Below, piece by piece: positions 44,986-55,830 of a stretch of DNA of 64,000 nt. Every line of letters begins with the position of its first letter. Position 1 is the first letter of the stretch. This DNA comes from Amborella trichopoda (lineage: Eukaryota; Streptophyta; Magnoliopsida; Amborellales; Amborellaceae), in contig NW_006494916.1 in assembly GCF_000471905.2 (NCBI RefSeq), positions 4,466,574 through 4,530,573 on the forward strand, given 5' to 3'. The notes beneath the pieces are model-generated. The model was not told the origin of the DNA. It made no database searches and worked only from the letters and a program-made list of their open reading frames with translations. Position numbers and translations under genes: made by a program.

Positions 44986-45705
44986 TCTATAAACTTTTTC
45001 CGTAGATTACAACCTTATATAAACTTTATAAACTTTTTCCGTAGATTACAACCTTATATAAACTTTTTCCGTACAAGTAATTGACGATATAGGATATAAA
45101 CTTTTTCCGTACAAGTAATTGAGACAATATAGGATATAAACTTGTTCATCAAAACTAACCTTTTTCGAATAGGATATAAACTTGATCCGTAGATTACAAC
45201 CTTATATAAACTTTATAAACTTTTTCTGTCGATTAACTTTTTCCGTACAAGTAATTGACGATATAGGATATAAACTTTTTCCGTACAAGTAATTGAGACC
45301 ATATAGGATATAAACTTATTCATCAACACTAACCTTTTACGAATAGGATATAAACTTGTTCATCAAAACTAACTTTTTCCGAATAAATTTTTTATGTGCA
45401 CCTTAATTCTACGGATTAAGAGCTTATATAAACTTTTTCCGTAGATTACAACCTTATATAAACTTTTTCCGTAGATTACAACCTTATATAAACTTTTTCC
45501 ATACAAGTAATTGAGGATATAGGATATAAACCTTTTTTGTACAAGAAATTGAGACGATATAGAATATAAACCTTTTCCGTACAAGTATAAAGACGATATA
45601 GGATATAAACCTTTTCCGTATAAGTAATTGAGACGATATAGGATATAAAACCTTTTCTGTATAAGTAATTGAGACGATATAGGATATAACTTGTGGGGCA
45701 AATAT
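44986..45705. repeat. complex tandem array built from a MITE end
   Basis: The word ATAAACTTTTTCCGT, also as ATATAAACYTTTTCCGTA, recurs about a dozen or more times. It alternates with AGATTACAACCTTAT (about 30-bp units) and ACAAGTAATTGAGACGATAT followed by AGG (about 40-bp units). Larger blocks such as ATCAAAACTAACCTTTTTCGA are themselves repeated. Confidence 0.8.
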
Positions 45706-45784
45706 GCCAACTCCGATATAGGATATAATTTTGTGGGGCAAATATGTCAACTCTTTCCCTACTCCCATCTTAGGATTTTATATT

Positions 45785-46110
45785 TTTAGATAAGAGTAAT
45801 GATCCTATAGAACCCTCCTCCCAGTGTGTCTTTTTAGATAAGAGTAATGATCCTATAGGATCCTCTGCCAACATGCTACTCCCATCTTAGGATTTTATCT
45901 TTTCATATAAGAGTAATGATCCCCTCCCCAAGTGTGTGTCTTTTTAAATAAGAGTAATGATCCTAGAAGACCCTCCCCTCATCATGTGTGTAGGACCTTA
46001 AAGGATCATCAAATCCCTTATCACACATGGGTGTTGAACTTCAGTACCGACAGTGATCCTTTGGGGTCCTACATACATGGGTGAGAGAGGGTCCTATAGA
46101 ATCACTCGAG
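45785..46110. mobile_element. MITE family F with its left terminus repeated about four times
   Basis: AAGAGTAATGATCCTATAG(A/G)A-type termini start near 45788, 45839, 45910 and 45950. One right terminus, reverse-complemented GAGTGATTCTATAGGACCCT, closes the unit near 46104. The single-copy form is at 30833. Confidence 0.6.
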
Positions 46111-46540
46111 GTAATAAATGAACCATATGATTAAGATACACATATTGCTCTTTTCCTAAAAGGTATTTATCATTTAGGTTTCTATTCAACCCACCCTTAA
46201 ACACTAATAAACTAAAAACTAATGTTCCTTTAGAAGGAAAAGTCACCCAACCATCATGAGTATTTCAATCTACTAATCCACCACATAAATGAGGAAATAA
46301 AGAAGAAGTTAATAGTTAAAGAAAAACAAATAAAATTTACCACTTTCCTTATGCATAAGAATAACTACAAAAGAACGAAAAAGAAAGATTTACAGAAACT
46401 TTGTCACAAACTATTAGAGAAGATAATAACCAATAGCTCCTTCATGTGATCCATCCCTCTTGTGGACTACCTATAATCCATACAGGTCCATCTCTCTCCT
46501 TCCCTTCAATATCCATCCATCCATCCCTCTTGTGGACTAC
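46111..46540. other. spacer with 45-bp direct duplication
   Basis: CCATCCCTCTTGTGGACTAC is followed by CTATAATCCATA and occurs at about 46450 and 46520. Confidence 0.6.
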
Positions 46541-46987
46541 CTATAATCCATAGATCTCCATCCCTCCCTTTTCCTTCAAAAACTCCATCGTAGCGTGTCG
46601 TGCAGGCCACAGAACCAGACCGACGTTGACGAGGCCTAGAGGCATGTCGGACCGGCCGCTCACAGGCAAGGAAGAGAAACCCCAACCCTCGAATCCCATC
46701 ACGCCGCTCGCTGGGATTCTTGCATAACCCAAAAGCTCATTGCTGAGCAGTCGGCACGGGCGGAAGATTTTGAGATTCAGGAATGCATCCGGTTTTATGA
46801 GAAAAAAATCTTCGACCTGGAAGACGAACTTCCCTTTCCATGCGAAATGATCTTGATTTGTCTCGATCATCTTTGTTTTCAGCTTTGCCTGCTGGACTGA
46901 GAGAACTGCATAAATTTGTTTTGGCCATCGTGTTGCATGGTGTTCTTTAGAGGACTTCAATGTCAATATAACTTCCAGTATCTTCAT
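46541..46987 (-). CDS. small C2-domain protein, 148 aa, tentative gene inside the 15-kb interval
   Basis: The minus-strand frame begins MKILEVILTLKSSKEHHA and continues QIYAVLSVQQAKLKT, DHFAWKGKFVFQVEDFF, AFLNLKIFRP and ELLGYARIPASGVMGFEGWG, ending MEIYGL. The order (LEV...L, YAVLSV, AWKGKFVF, FLNLKIF, LLG.A.IP) follows a C2 beta-sandwich and aligns with the intact SRC2-like protein without close identity. The canonical PVWN is FAWK here, and the acidic calcium-binding loop residues are mostly absent. The frame is GC-richer than its surroundings and has no internal stop. A CAG acceptor-like site lies just upstream of the ATG, so there may be an earlier exon. It could be a working gene, a truncated gene or a captured copy. 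Confidence 0.45.
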   Translation of the reverse strand: MKILEVILTLKSSKEHHATRWPKQIYAVLSVQQAKLKTKMIETNQDHFAWKGKFVFQVEDFFLIKPDAFLNLKIFRPCRLLSNELLGYARIPASGVMGFEGWGFSSLPVSGRSDMPLGLVNVGLVLWPARHATMEFLKEKGGMEIYGL

Positions 46988-47390
46988 CGCCGATGAAACC
47001 TGATGATTTGAATAAGAAACGATGTTAAAAGAAGCAGGTAAAAGTGATTGCTATTGATAAGAACTAGGTAAATATGAACCTGCATTTCATTATAGAAATC
47101 TTTAAATAAAAAAATAAAAAGCACCTTAAAATTTTGCCTTATTTATGTCAAATTAAAATTTAGTTTTTTAATTAAATATACATCAGAGAGAAGAAATAGA
47201 AATGGGATAAATAGAAAATTATGCTTAAAATTTTTGGATTTTTTTAAAACTAGTAGTCTATATCTGTACTGGTATATCTATACTTAACAATAATCACAAG
47301 TTCCTCAGCTTTCCACCTTTCGTGGGTCCTTGGAAGATATGAAATCTTGGCCGTTAATGTTATCCCTAATCACAAGTTCCTTAGAAATGC
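46988..47390. other. AT-rich upstream region of the C2 ORF
   Basis: No promoter element can be named with confidence. Confidence 0.4.
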
Positions 47391-47718
47391 AATGAACTAA
47401 TAATCTTACTTATTAACAATACATTACATGCACCGTTCAAAAAAAAATAAAAAAATAAAAATAAAATAAATAAAATAAAATAAAAATTCAGTACATGAAG
47501 GGCAAAAGAATTCGGATTTTTGAGATCAAGAAAAGAAATTACAAAGATAAAAAGAAGAATTAATGAATACAATGAACTAATAATCTTACTTATAAACAAT
47601 TCATTACAAGAACCGTTTAAAAAAAAACAAAAAACAATTCGTTACATGAAGGCAAAAGAATTTGGATCTTTAAGATCAAGAAAAGAAATAACAAAGATAA
47701 AAAGAAGAATTAATGAAA
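47391..47718. repeat. two copies of a 180-bp tandem repeat
   Basis: AATGAACTAATAATCTTACT starts each copy (47391 and 47571). Both contain AAGATAAAAAGAAGAATTAA near the end. Confidence 0.85.
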
Positions 47719-48089
47719 TAAAAAAGAAAAGAAAGAATCAGGGTTTCAAGAAGCGCATACAAACTCTATAAACTTCCTGAAATCTCTGAAACTCTATAAA
47801 CTTGATGAAATCTCAGAAGAAAAACACCTAAGCACCTTCTTGCATGGTGCAAACAACTCTTGATGAAATTAAAATGAAACAAAATGATGGGCCTACAACA
47901 AAGTGCGTGTATATCTATATATATTTACTGCTTTTTATGTCTTAATAAAAGATTTTTTTTTGTTCTAATCCTTTGTTGGATATAAATAGATCCTATCTCT
48001 TAAATGATTTATATATTTTTAAATTTGAATTCTAGTCCATCTCTTTCTTTCTCCTGATCCCTTTTTCTTGGGGGTAAATAAGATACCCA

Positions 48090-48560
48090 CTTTTATAGAG
48101 AGAGAGAGAGAGATTCGGAGGAGAGATAAATAGTTCGAGAATTTGAGAGAGAGAGATTCGGAGGAGAGATAAATAGTACGAGAATTAGAGAACGAGATTC
48201 GGAGGAGAGATAAATAGTATGAGAATTTTAGAGAGAGAGAGATAAGTACCTATCTTTTAAGGGTAAGGGGAGAGAGAGGGAGAGGAGAGATAAGTGGATG
48301 AGAGAGAGTTTGGGGAGAGAAACAGTATGAGATCCTAGAGAGAGATAGATAGAGAGAGATAAGAGGGAGAGATACGTGGATGAGAGAGAAAAAAAAATTG
48401 AAACTCCTAAATTGGGGGGAGAGAAATAGTATGAGATCTTTAGAGAGAGAAAGAGATATAGTGATTCGTACCCATCTTTAGGGGCGGAGAGAGAGATTAG
48501 TGGATGAGAGAGTTTGAAACTCCTAGAATTTATGAGAATCCCATCTTTAGAGGAGAGAGA
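48090..48560. repeat. purine-rich tandem repeat of roughly 45-55-bp units
   Basis: AGATTCGGAGGAGAGATAAA followed by TAGTACGAGAATT recurs three times from 48111. Looser GGAGAGAGAG...GTGGATGAGAGAG units follow. Confidence 0.8.
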
Positions 48561-49014
48561 GAAACGGGTGGATTAGAGAGATATGAGGTAGAAAAATATA
48601 TGGAAAAAAAACTAACAACTAGGAGATTTTTAGAAGAGAATGTTAGGAATAGAGATTCCCTTTATTTTTTTAATAAAAATTAGGAAACCAAAATTATAAG
48701 AAATTTAATATTTAGAGGCGATTTTGTTAGTCACCAAAAAATATCAATATAAGAAATATAATCTTTAAATGCGATTTTGTTAGTTTCAAAAAAAAATCAA
48801 TATAGGAAATATAATCTTTTAGGTGATTTTGTTAGTTACGAAAAAAAATCAACATGTAAATAAAGTTTATTCATTTCTTTCTCTATACAAATTTGAAATC
48901 TAAAATTATAAGAAAGGTAATGTTTAGAGAGAGGATTTGGTTTGTTCTAAAGAAAGTCAAATTATAATAAGGAGATTTGAGAGAGGGAAAAGTAAATGAT
49001 ACGCATACTGTTGA
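48561..49014. other. AT-rich spacer with short direct repeats
   Basis: AATATAATCTTTWRRTGCGATTTTGTTAGT-like segments recur at about 48700, 48757 and 48808. No gene is recognised. Confidence 0.5.
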
Positions 49015-49198
49015 TAAAGCATCATTTTTAAATAAATAATCTACACTATTTTTAAAGTTTTAAATTTTAAAATTAAAAATAAAAATATATTTTAAAGCTA
49101 TCACAAAGATTTTCAGTATTGAAACCATATTTCTTGACACTATTTTAAGGTGGGCTTTATTTTGATTGTTTAGAGCCTCGCTCTGTACAAACTACACA
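49015..49198. mobile_element. MULE-type MITE family C, right half only
   Basis: AGCTATCACAAAGATTTTCA, then TTGATTGTTTAGAGCCTCGC and TCTGTACAAACTACAC. The left half is missing. Confidence 0.65.
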
Positions 49199-50845
49199 TA
49201 CTTTTATACATAATCCGTGTATTTGTTAACTCCTAAGTTATATACATTACATATTTATTGGGCATTTTTTTGTTCTGGTTCGTATAGCTCAGCAGCTAAG
49301 CAACCTAATCTAAGAAATATTTAAACTATTTTAATTGTATTTCAAATATTATTATTTATATCTTAATCTTTTTATCTATAACTCCTAAGATATATACATT
49401 ACATTATTACGTAATACATTACCTATAAATGGATTGTTACTGTTTGGGTAGTATTTAGATGCAACATGAAAAATACATTGTTATTGTTAGGCTATGTCTA
49501 ACTGAAATATAGGAAATGCATTACCAATATTTTACCAGCCTGTGCTTAAAAACTATCATTTCTTTCCTTTTTTGTCACAAAATTTCATTAAAATATAGAA
49601 TTATTATTTTTTTCTTTTTTTTCACAAAATTCCACTAAAATACTGAATTAAAATCATTATTACTCCATTCCAAAAGGACTTCTAATAATAACATTATCAC
49701 CATTCCAAAAATATTTTCTAATAATAACTTGTATCAAGTTACAGTCATGACACTATTTCCTACTTATTTTAAGTGCCTTAGGCATTCATATGCAATCACA
49801 TGTTTTCTAACATGACATTGGTTTCAACATGATAAGTCATTGGAACAATATGATTGGAATAACATGATTTTATTATGATAAGCCTTATTTTTATTTATTT
49901 ATATAGAAGCCTTTCAAATATCTCTCTATATAATTTCAAATAAACAATAAATTTATGATACTAATCTATATAATTTCAAATAAACAATAAATTTATGATA
50001 CTAAATTCAAAATCAGTAAGGTACGAGTTAAAAAATAGGAAGAAGTTTGAGTAGTAAACTAAAAGATTGGACAATTGCAGTATAAAATTATGAGGTATTT
50101 AGTTTGATTAGTAAACTAAAAGATTGGACAATTGCAGTATAAAATTATGAGGTATTGGAGGCGACTAAAGACGTATGTTATTTCAATTGAGGATTATGTT
50201 GTGTGGAATTTTTTATTACGATTGTTTTGTGTAATTTATCATTTTAAATTACATATTTACTGGGCCTTTGTACCAAACGGCCCTCTACCTCTACGATATA
50301 TACATTACATATTTACTGGGCATTTCTACCTGAAAGATATATACATTACATATTTACTGGGCATTTCTGTTCTAGTTCGTATGGCTCAGCAGCGAATAAC
50401 CTAACAATAATTAAAGAATTATTTAAACTATTTTATTTGTATTTCAAATATTATTATTATGTCTTAATCTTTCTATCTATTATTTTTTCATGTCCCAATA
50501 TTTGTAATTTTCAATTCATAAAAACTTGTTTTTTATTTCTAAATATATTGTCTAGATATAAATCATGTTATTAAAAAATAATATTTTTGAAATTTATATT
50601 AATGCAATGAAATTTCATTGATAATGGTCCAAACAATCCAATGAAATTTCATTGATAATCCAAACTCTGTGTTGTGGTTCAAACAATCCAATGAAATTTA
50701 ATTAATGCAATGAAATTTTATTGATAATTTAGAATGTGTTTTTAGGCACTACAATGCACATTATTTATTTATTTATTATTACTAAGTGATTATATATTAT
50801 TTTATATTTTTTTAAAACCTATTGGATATTTATATTACGTACAAA
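49199..50845. repeat. AT-rich region built of local duplications
   Basis: A segment of about 150 bp (GGGCATTT...GTTC(T/G)(A/G)GTTCGTAT(A/G)GCTCAGCAGC) occurs at 49259 and 50359. GATATATACATTACATATTT is tandemly repeated at 50297 and 50336. A 44-bp repeat lies at about 49922-50012 and a 63-bp repeat at about 50050-50158. CAATGAAATTTCATTG-type inverted words cluster at 50605-50730. No gene is recognised. Confidence 0.6.
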
Positions 50846-51405
50846 GTATTCTATCCTCCCCTAACATCCAACCGTCCATTTTTTATCAAGAGAGTCATTC
50901 ACCATTTGATCTTAGATCGAACGTCTCAAAGTATTCTATTTTATTTTTTTAATACAATTTTTTCGAATATAAAATTTGGTATATGCCCGTCCATTTTTTA
51001 TCAAGAGAGCCACTTACCATTTGATTTTAAATCCGATGTCTCAAAGTATTTTATTTTTAGTTTTTTTAATACAATTTTTCTGAATATGAAATTTAGTACG
51101 TGTCATCTTCTTATTGGGGCGCACCTATAAAAACTATTAACAATAATATTTTGATTAAAAATAATAACCAAAATACCCCTTAAAACTTTCAAGGGTATTT
51201 TGATCATTTTATTTTATTGAAAATAGTTTTTATATTTTTTTGTTAGTGCGAGTTTAATAGAGGAATGGACGTCCAAAATTTGGTGTCAAAACAGTTTATA
51301 AAAAAAATTAAAAATAAAATAGTGTAGAGACGTGACATTGTGATTGGGACAATCTTAACCCTCCATTAAAAATAGATGGTTGGATAAGGGGGAGGATAGA
51401 ACTTC
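50846..51405. mobile_element. foldback MITE with partly duplicated left arm
   Basis: Left GTATTCTATCCTCCCCTAAC and right (reverse complement) GAAGTTCTATCCTCCCCCTT are inverted. Both continue to CATCCAACCRTCYATTTTT. CGTCCATTTTTTATCAAGAG occurs twice on the left (50872 and 50989). The centre has ACCAAAATACCCCTT...AAGGGTATTTTGATC, as in the element at 35593. Confidence 0.68.
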
Positions 51406-52883
51406 TATATTGTAGGGGGAACATTGAATGCTTTCCCTTAATATTAAGGAATAATAAATAAGACTATCAATTTTGAATTCTTGACTAATTTTTTTCCTTG
51501 TAATTTCCTAAAATGTCTCTAATTAATAAATTTAGAATTTTTTACTCAAAGTAAATTTAGAATTGCAATAGAATAAATAGGAGCATCAAGTTTGATTTCC
51601 TGACTAATTTTTTTTCCTTGTAATTTCCTAAAATCTCTCTAATTAATAACTTTAGAATTTTTTATTGCTTTTTACTCAAAGAAAATTTAGAATTCCAAGA
51701 TTGATTTTTTTTATTTTTTAGAATTCCTAGATTGATTTTTTTATTTTTTTACTTATTGAACATTAACCATGAAGAAATCCTAGATTGATCTGTCTTCCCA
51801 TTCTCAATCTCTATCTTATGCACATTGATTATATTTATCCACATCTCTAATTCTAATTAATCATTTCTAACTACCTAGATTCTCTCTATCACAAGAGTGA
51901 AAGGAAATTAGGAATCTCATTTCCTTTATTTTCTAAGATTTTGAATGTCTCTCAAATGGAAATTATTTATTTTGAAAAAAAGGAACATTCATAATTTAAA
52001 TTTTTGTTATAAATTAGAAGTTGTTGAAAAATATTTTATGAATTTAACTGGTTTATAATGGCATAAATTAGTTAAAAAACTTTATGTGAAAAAATTCGCA
52101 AGTTGTAATTAAAAATATGAAATAATACGATATACTAGAATTCCTTTTCCAAATTCAAATCACTCTTTTTAAATTACCATTAATTACGTTAAAAAGAGCA
52201 GTTTAAATTTAAATTTATCATATATTAGATATCATAACTATAATAATTACTAATATGGTTACATATTCGTATTGTTTTGTCATGCCATAAATTAGTTAAA
52301 ATAAAATAAATCGTTATATAATAATTATAAAAAAGCGAAACTTGAAATATCCCATGTTATTTTTGGATAAAAAATAATTCTCTCTATTTCATATTTTTCA
52401 TTAAAGTCCACTTTTTGGGAGATTGTGATAAGTATGGTGGCCCCAAAATTTGAGCTTAATTAACATGTAAAATTCACTATACAGTTTAAAGTAGGGCTTA
52501 AGAGGGCAACAAATACAAACTATTTTTAAATTCAAAAAATAACTTAAGACTTTATGTGAATTTTGCTAAGAAAAATATACAAAAATTAATAGCACATGCC
52601 ATTAGCTAGTTATGGATTAGGTTAAACATACAGAACCATAAATTTTGAAATTTTACGATAAGGTCCTTTTTCATTTTTTATTTTTCTTCTAGATTTGCCT
52701 CCTGTTTGATACTATAAACATTGAATCTTAATTTTTCTTTGTTTTTTATTTTTCTTCTAGATTTGCCTCCTGTTTGATATTTTTATAAATAGAGATAAAA
52801 ATATATTCTCACGCCATCCCAAGAAACTTTAACATCAAAATTACCTCTTATGATAAAATTTGGAGGTGCACCCTTTGTAAATT
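51406..52883. other. very AT-rich spacer
   Basis: Short local repeats (for example CCTTGTAATTTCCTAAAATS at 51497 and 51617; ATTTTTCTTCTAGATTTGCC at 52679 and 52747). The end (about 52820-52875) is a fragment of MITE family C. No gene is recognised. Confidence 0.5.
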
Positions 52884-54036
52884 TAACTCAATCTCTCTTT
52901 CCTGAACCACTTTCCCATCAACAGAAATTAGGTAAATTAAAATATTATGCATTCCATAATCTTTCACAAAATATTTCAAAGATATATCAAGTCAATATAT
53001 ACTTTCAATATTTGGTCAATATATGGTCAAAATATTCCATATTTTATTTGACCAAATGCCATAACATAATATTATCAAAACATGAAATAACTTAAAGTCC
53101 AAGAAAGAATCCAATGGGTGGGGCGTGCCACCCATGTATGGCACATGTGGGCCCTACCCACTTGACACATGGTGGGCCCATGTGCACTATGAGTCTCTCC
53201 ATGATATTTTATATAATTTTAAATTATCAAAAAAAATTCTAAAACATTATTTGAATTTTATAATTTTGTAGAATCAATATCTTCATTTTTATAAGTCCAA
53301 AAAAATTATAAATAAAATATCAAATGACTCATAAAAATTCAAATAATAATTTTAAAATAATTTCTATAATAAAACAAACATAATTAAATTAACTTGATGA
53401 GAAATGGATCCATATGGTTAAGAAATTTAATCTGCAATCATGGGGCACTCCACCTTCAACTGTGGACTACATACCACACTTGCCTTATCGAACCAACCCA
53501 ATGTTTCTCATGACCCACAGTCCATGCAGGGGCTCATTGGGGTGTCACCAAAGTTTGGCGGCTGAGCCAAGGGGTCGCAATCCCAGTCTGTGGATTACAG
53601 GTTCTCCCCTACAGACAATTTAAGGTCATCAAGATTTTATGTGACCACGGCTCTATGGCGCATAGGGGTATCTCTCACATATTCATACACTTCACCCAAA
53701 AAGGTAGATTTCTGGCTTTCTCGAACAATCTATCGGTATGCATGCCGTGTGATGGTACGTTGATGAGGTTTTCGCCACTGTCTCTGTAGGCCACACCATC
53801 TCACACAGTGGTCACACAGTCCCTCGGCTCACTCATCCAGGCTTGTTCTTGAACATCATCAAGGGCTAACCCATAAACCCTCATTGATTTGTTATTTTGG
53901 CCTAGATCGGTATCAGCAAATCATCGTTTGGTTAATATGGTCCACGAGGGACCACACTCCCACTGAGTTCATTTCCACTATATCATTTCATTTTACAAGC
54001 ACTCATAAAGCCTTTAAAGGCTAAATAAACCCAACA
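52884..54036 (-). repeat. 1.15-kb dispersed repeat, copy 2 (solo-LTR-like)
   Basis: Partner of 41701-42861, collinear throughout. It differs noticeably, roughly one base in five to six by eye. It ends CCCAACA like copy 1. Confidence 0.65.
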
Positions 54037-54185
54037 TGCAATTCTCCCTCCCTTAGTTTCTTGGAGACATAGCTCTCTCTGGATCTCGAATGTCTCTCTC
54101 TCTCTCTCTCTCTCTCTAATCGCCCACCTTTCAAAAATTAGTTCTCTTGTTCACCATTGTAGGCTACAATAGATGAAGCTCATAG

Positions 54186-54470
54186 TGAGGGTGGCAATGG
54201 ACCGGACCAGACCCGGGACTTGACAGTTACGGTATGGGTCCAACTTTTGGACCCGACAAGTCGGGTTCGCGTCCAAAACTTGGACCCTGAATACATTCGT
54301 GTATGGGTGTGGGTCCAAAACCTAGACCCTTAATACATTCGGGTTTGAGTCCGGGTCCCAAACTTGGACCTTGAATACGTTCGGGTATGGGTCCGGGTCC
54401 AAAACCTGGACCCTAAATACATTCAGGTCTAGGTCCAGGTCCAACCGAACCTAACCCATTGCGACCCCTA
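54186..54470. mobile_element. hAT-like GGGTC-rich element, copy 4, with internal tandem repeat
   Basis: Ends TGAGGGTGGCAATGGACC and (reverse complement) TAGGGGTCGCAATGGGTT. Inside, a unit of about 50 bp (ATACATTCGGGTATGGGTCC, GGGTCCAAAACCTGGACCC) recurs three to four times between 54265 and 54430. Confidence 0.68.
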
Positions 54471-54482
54471 GGTTATATGTGC

Positions 54483-54800
54483 CAGCCCGCATATTGTAGA
54501 AATGCGGGCTTGGCAATAAATATATATTTTATATATAATTTGTTTCTAACTTTTAAAGAATATAAAGTTTTTAATATGGAGATCATGAAAAATTAAAACT
54601 AAAAATAATAATTTTATTAAAAAAACATATGGACAATTAGTTATAATTATTTTTAGATGGACTACCTATTTGCATTCATTTTCAAAATGGATGCTTTCTA
54701 CTGCTAGACATAAGATGAATGCTTTGTACCTCTAGACAACATATTGTAGAATTGCGGTCCATGCGGAATGTAGAATTGCGGTCCAGCTCCGCATGAAACA
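54483..54800 (-). repeat. dispersed repeat family B, copy 4, with hairpin end
   Basis: The left end has an inverted repeat, AGCCCGCAT and ATGCGGGCT around TTGTAGA. The rest is the reverse complement of copy 3 up to ACAATTTTCATAAAATTGG. Confidence 0.75.
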
Positions 54801-54949
54801 ATTTTCATAAAATTGGTACATGTTACTCGGACTAGCCGCGCCCCGTCCCGCCGAGTCTAAAAACAATGGTTTGTACATCGTTTCTGGCCTTCTTAATCTT
54901 TGATCAGCAGTTTCCAACAATTTTATCCTCTCTTTATGAGACCAAGGCC

Positions 54950-55830
54950 ATGGAGCTCGAGGTCACTGTCGTCTCCGCTAAAGACCTCCATAACGTGAAC
55001 TGGCGCCATGGCGACATCAAACCGTATGTAGCGGCCTGGGTCGATCCCAACTTAAAAAGCTCGACTCGCGTGGGTTACAAGCTCACCCTCCCCTTAAGAG
55101 ACCGCCCTGAGGATTCCACATTGCGGATCAACGTGGTCCATGGGAGCGGCGAGGCGGAGACCAAGCAGCTCATCGGATCAGCGACTCTGCCACTAAGAGA
55201 AGTCATAGAGGATGCAGGTTTTGACCACCGCTTCTCCAAAACCCTGAAGCTCAAGAGGCTGTCCGGCCGCCTACAAGGCGAGATTCAGGTCGAAATTGCA
55301 ATTCAAAACCGTTATGCGGGGTATGCCCGAAACCAGTCTCAAGGCCTTAGGACCATATTCACAACCCCGCGCCTAAATTGTACTGCGGATATGCTTATGG
55401 TGCCCCTCCAGCGCCGCCAGTTTACAGTTACACCCCTCCTGCAAGGGGGTATTATGGTAGCTATGGAGGGGAGGCCCCCTCTGGTGGGGGTTATTATGGT
55501 AACTTTGGAGGGGCGGCACCACCAGCTGCCCGGTACTATGGTAAGTATCCGGCGGCACCACCAGCTGCCAGGTACTATGGTAATTATCCAGGGGCACCAC
55601 CAGCTGCGGGGCACCATGGCAATTATCCGGCGGCGCCCCGCCTGAGAGGAGGAGGAGCGAAATGGGAATGGGGACAGGGGTGGAGGTTGGAGCGGTGGCT
55701 GAGGGACTACGTGTGTTGGCTTTGGATGAGGGAGCGGATTATGTGGAGGATAAGATACCTGATGATGTTGCTGAGGGAGTGGAGGGTGATTTCTCTTATG
55801 ATGATGGTTTTGGGGATGATGGCTTCTTTC
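54950..55830 (+). pseudogene. SRC2-like copy 2, coding half, frameshifted
   Basis: The ATG at 54950 has the same AAGGCCATGG context as the intact gene. The C2 part reads MELEVTVVSAKDLHNVNWR, IKPYVAAWVDP and LIGSATLPLREVI. It lacks about ten residues around the SPVWNN strand (an in-frame 30-bp deletion near 55065). The Pro/Gly/Tyr part (YGAPPAPPVYSYTPP, GGAAPPAARYYG) lies in a second frame after a shift near 55350. The tail ([16 protein letters not shown]) lies in a third frame after a shift near 55650, and the original stop is not conserved. The leader intron has been moved 15 kb upstream by the insertion at 39622-54868. It is very unlikely to give a normal product. Confidence 0.85.

Larger units (their letters stand above)
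39622..54868. mobile_element. 15.2-kb interval with hAT-type termini and perfect 8-bp target duplication, inserted in SRC2-like copy 2
   Basis: The left end reads CAAGGTTCAAAAAATCAACT then CGG. The right end, reverse-complemented, reads CATTGTTTTTAGACTCGG. GTTTGTAC flanks both sides (39614-39621 and 54869-54876). The two flanks are successive parts of one SRC2-like leader. The interval holds many nested repeats and a minus-strand C2 ORF, but no transposase is seen. The likeliest history is a short hAT-type element of the ACTCGGCC family enlarged by later insertions. Its present length is unusual. Confidence 0.65.

Noticed and set aside
47520-47771. 83-codon Lys/Arg/Ile-rich frame
   Set aside because: It is a translation of the A-rich 180-bp tandem repeat.
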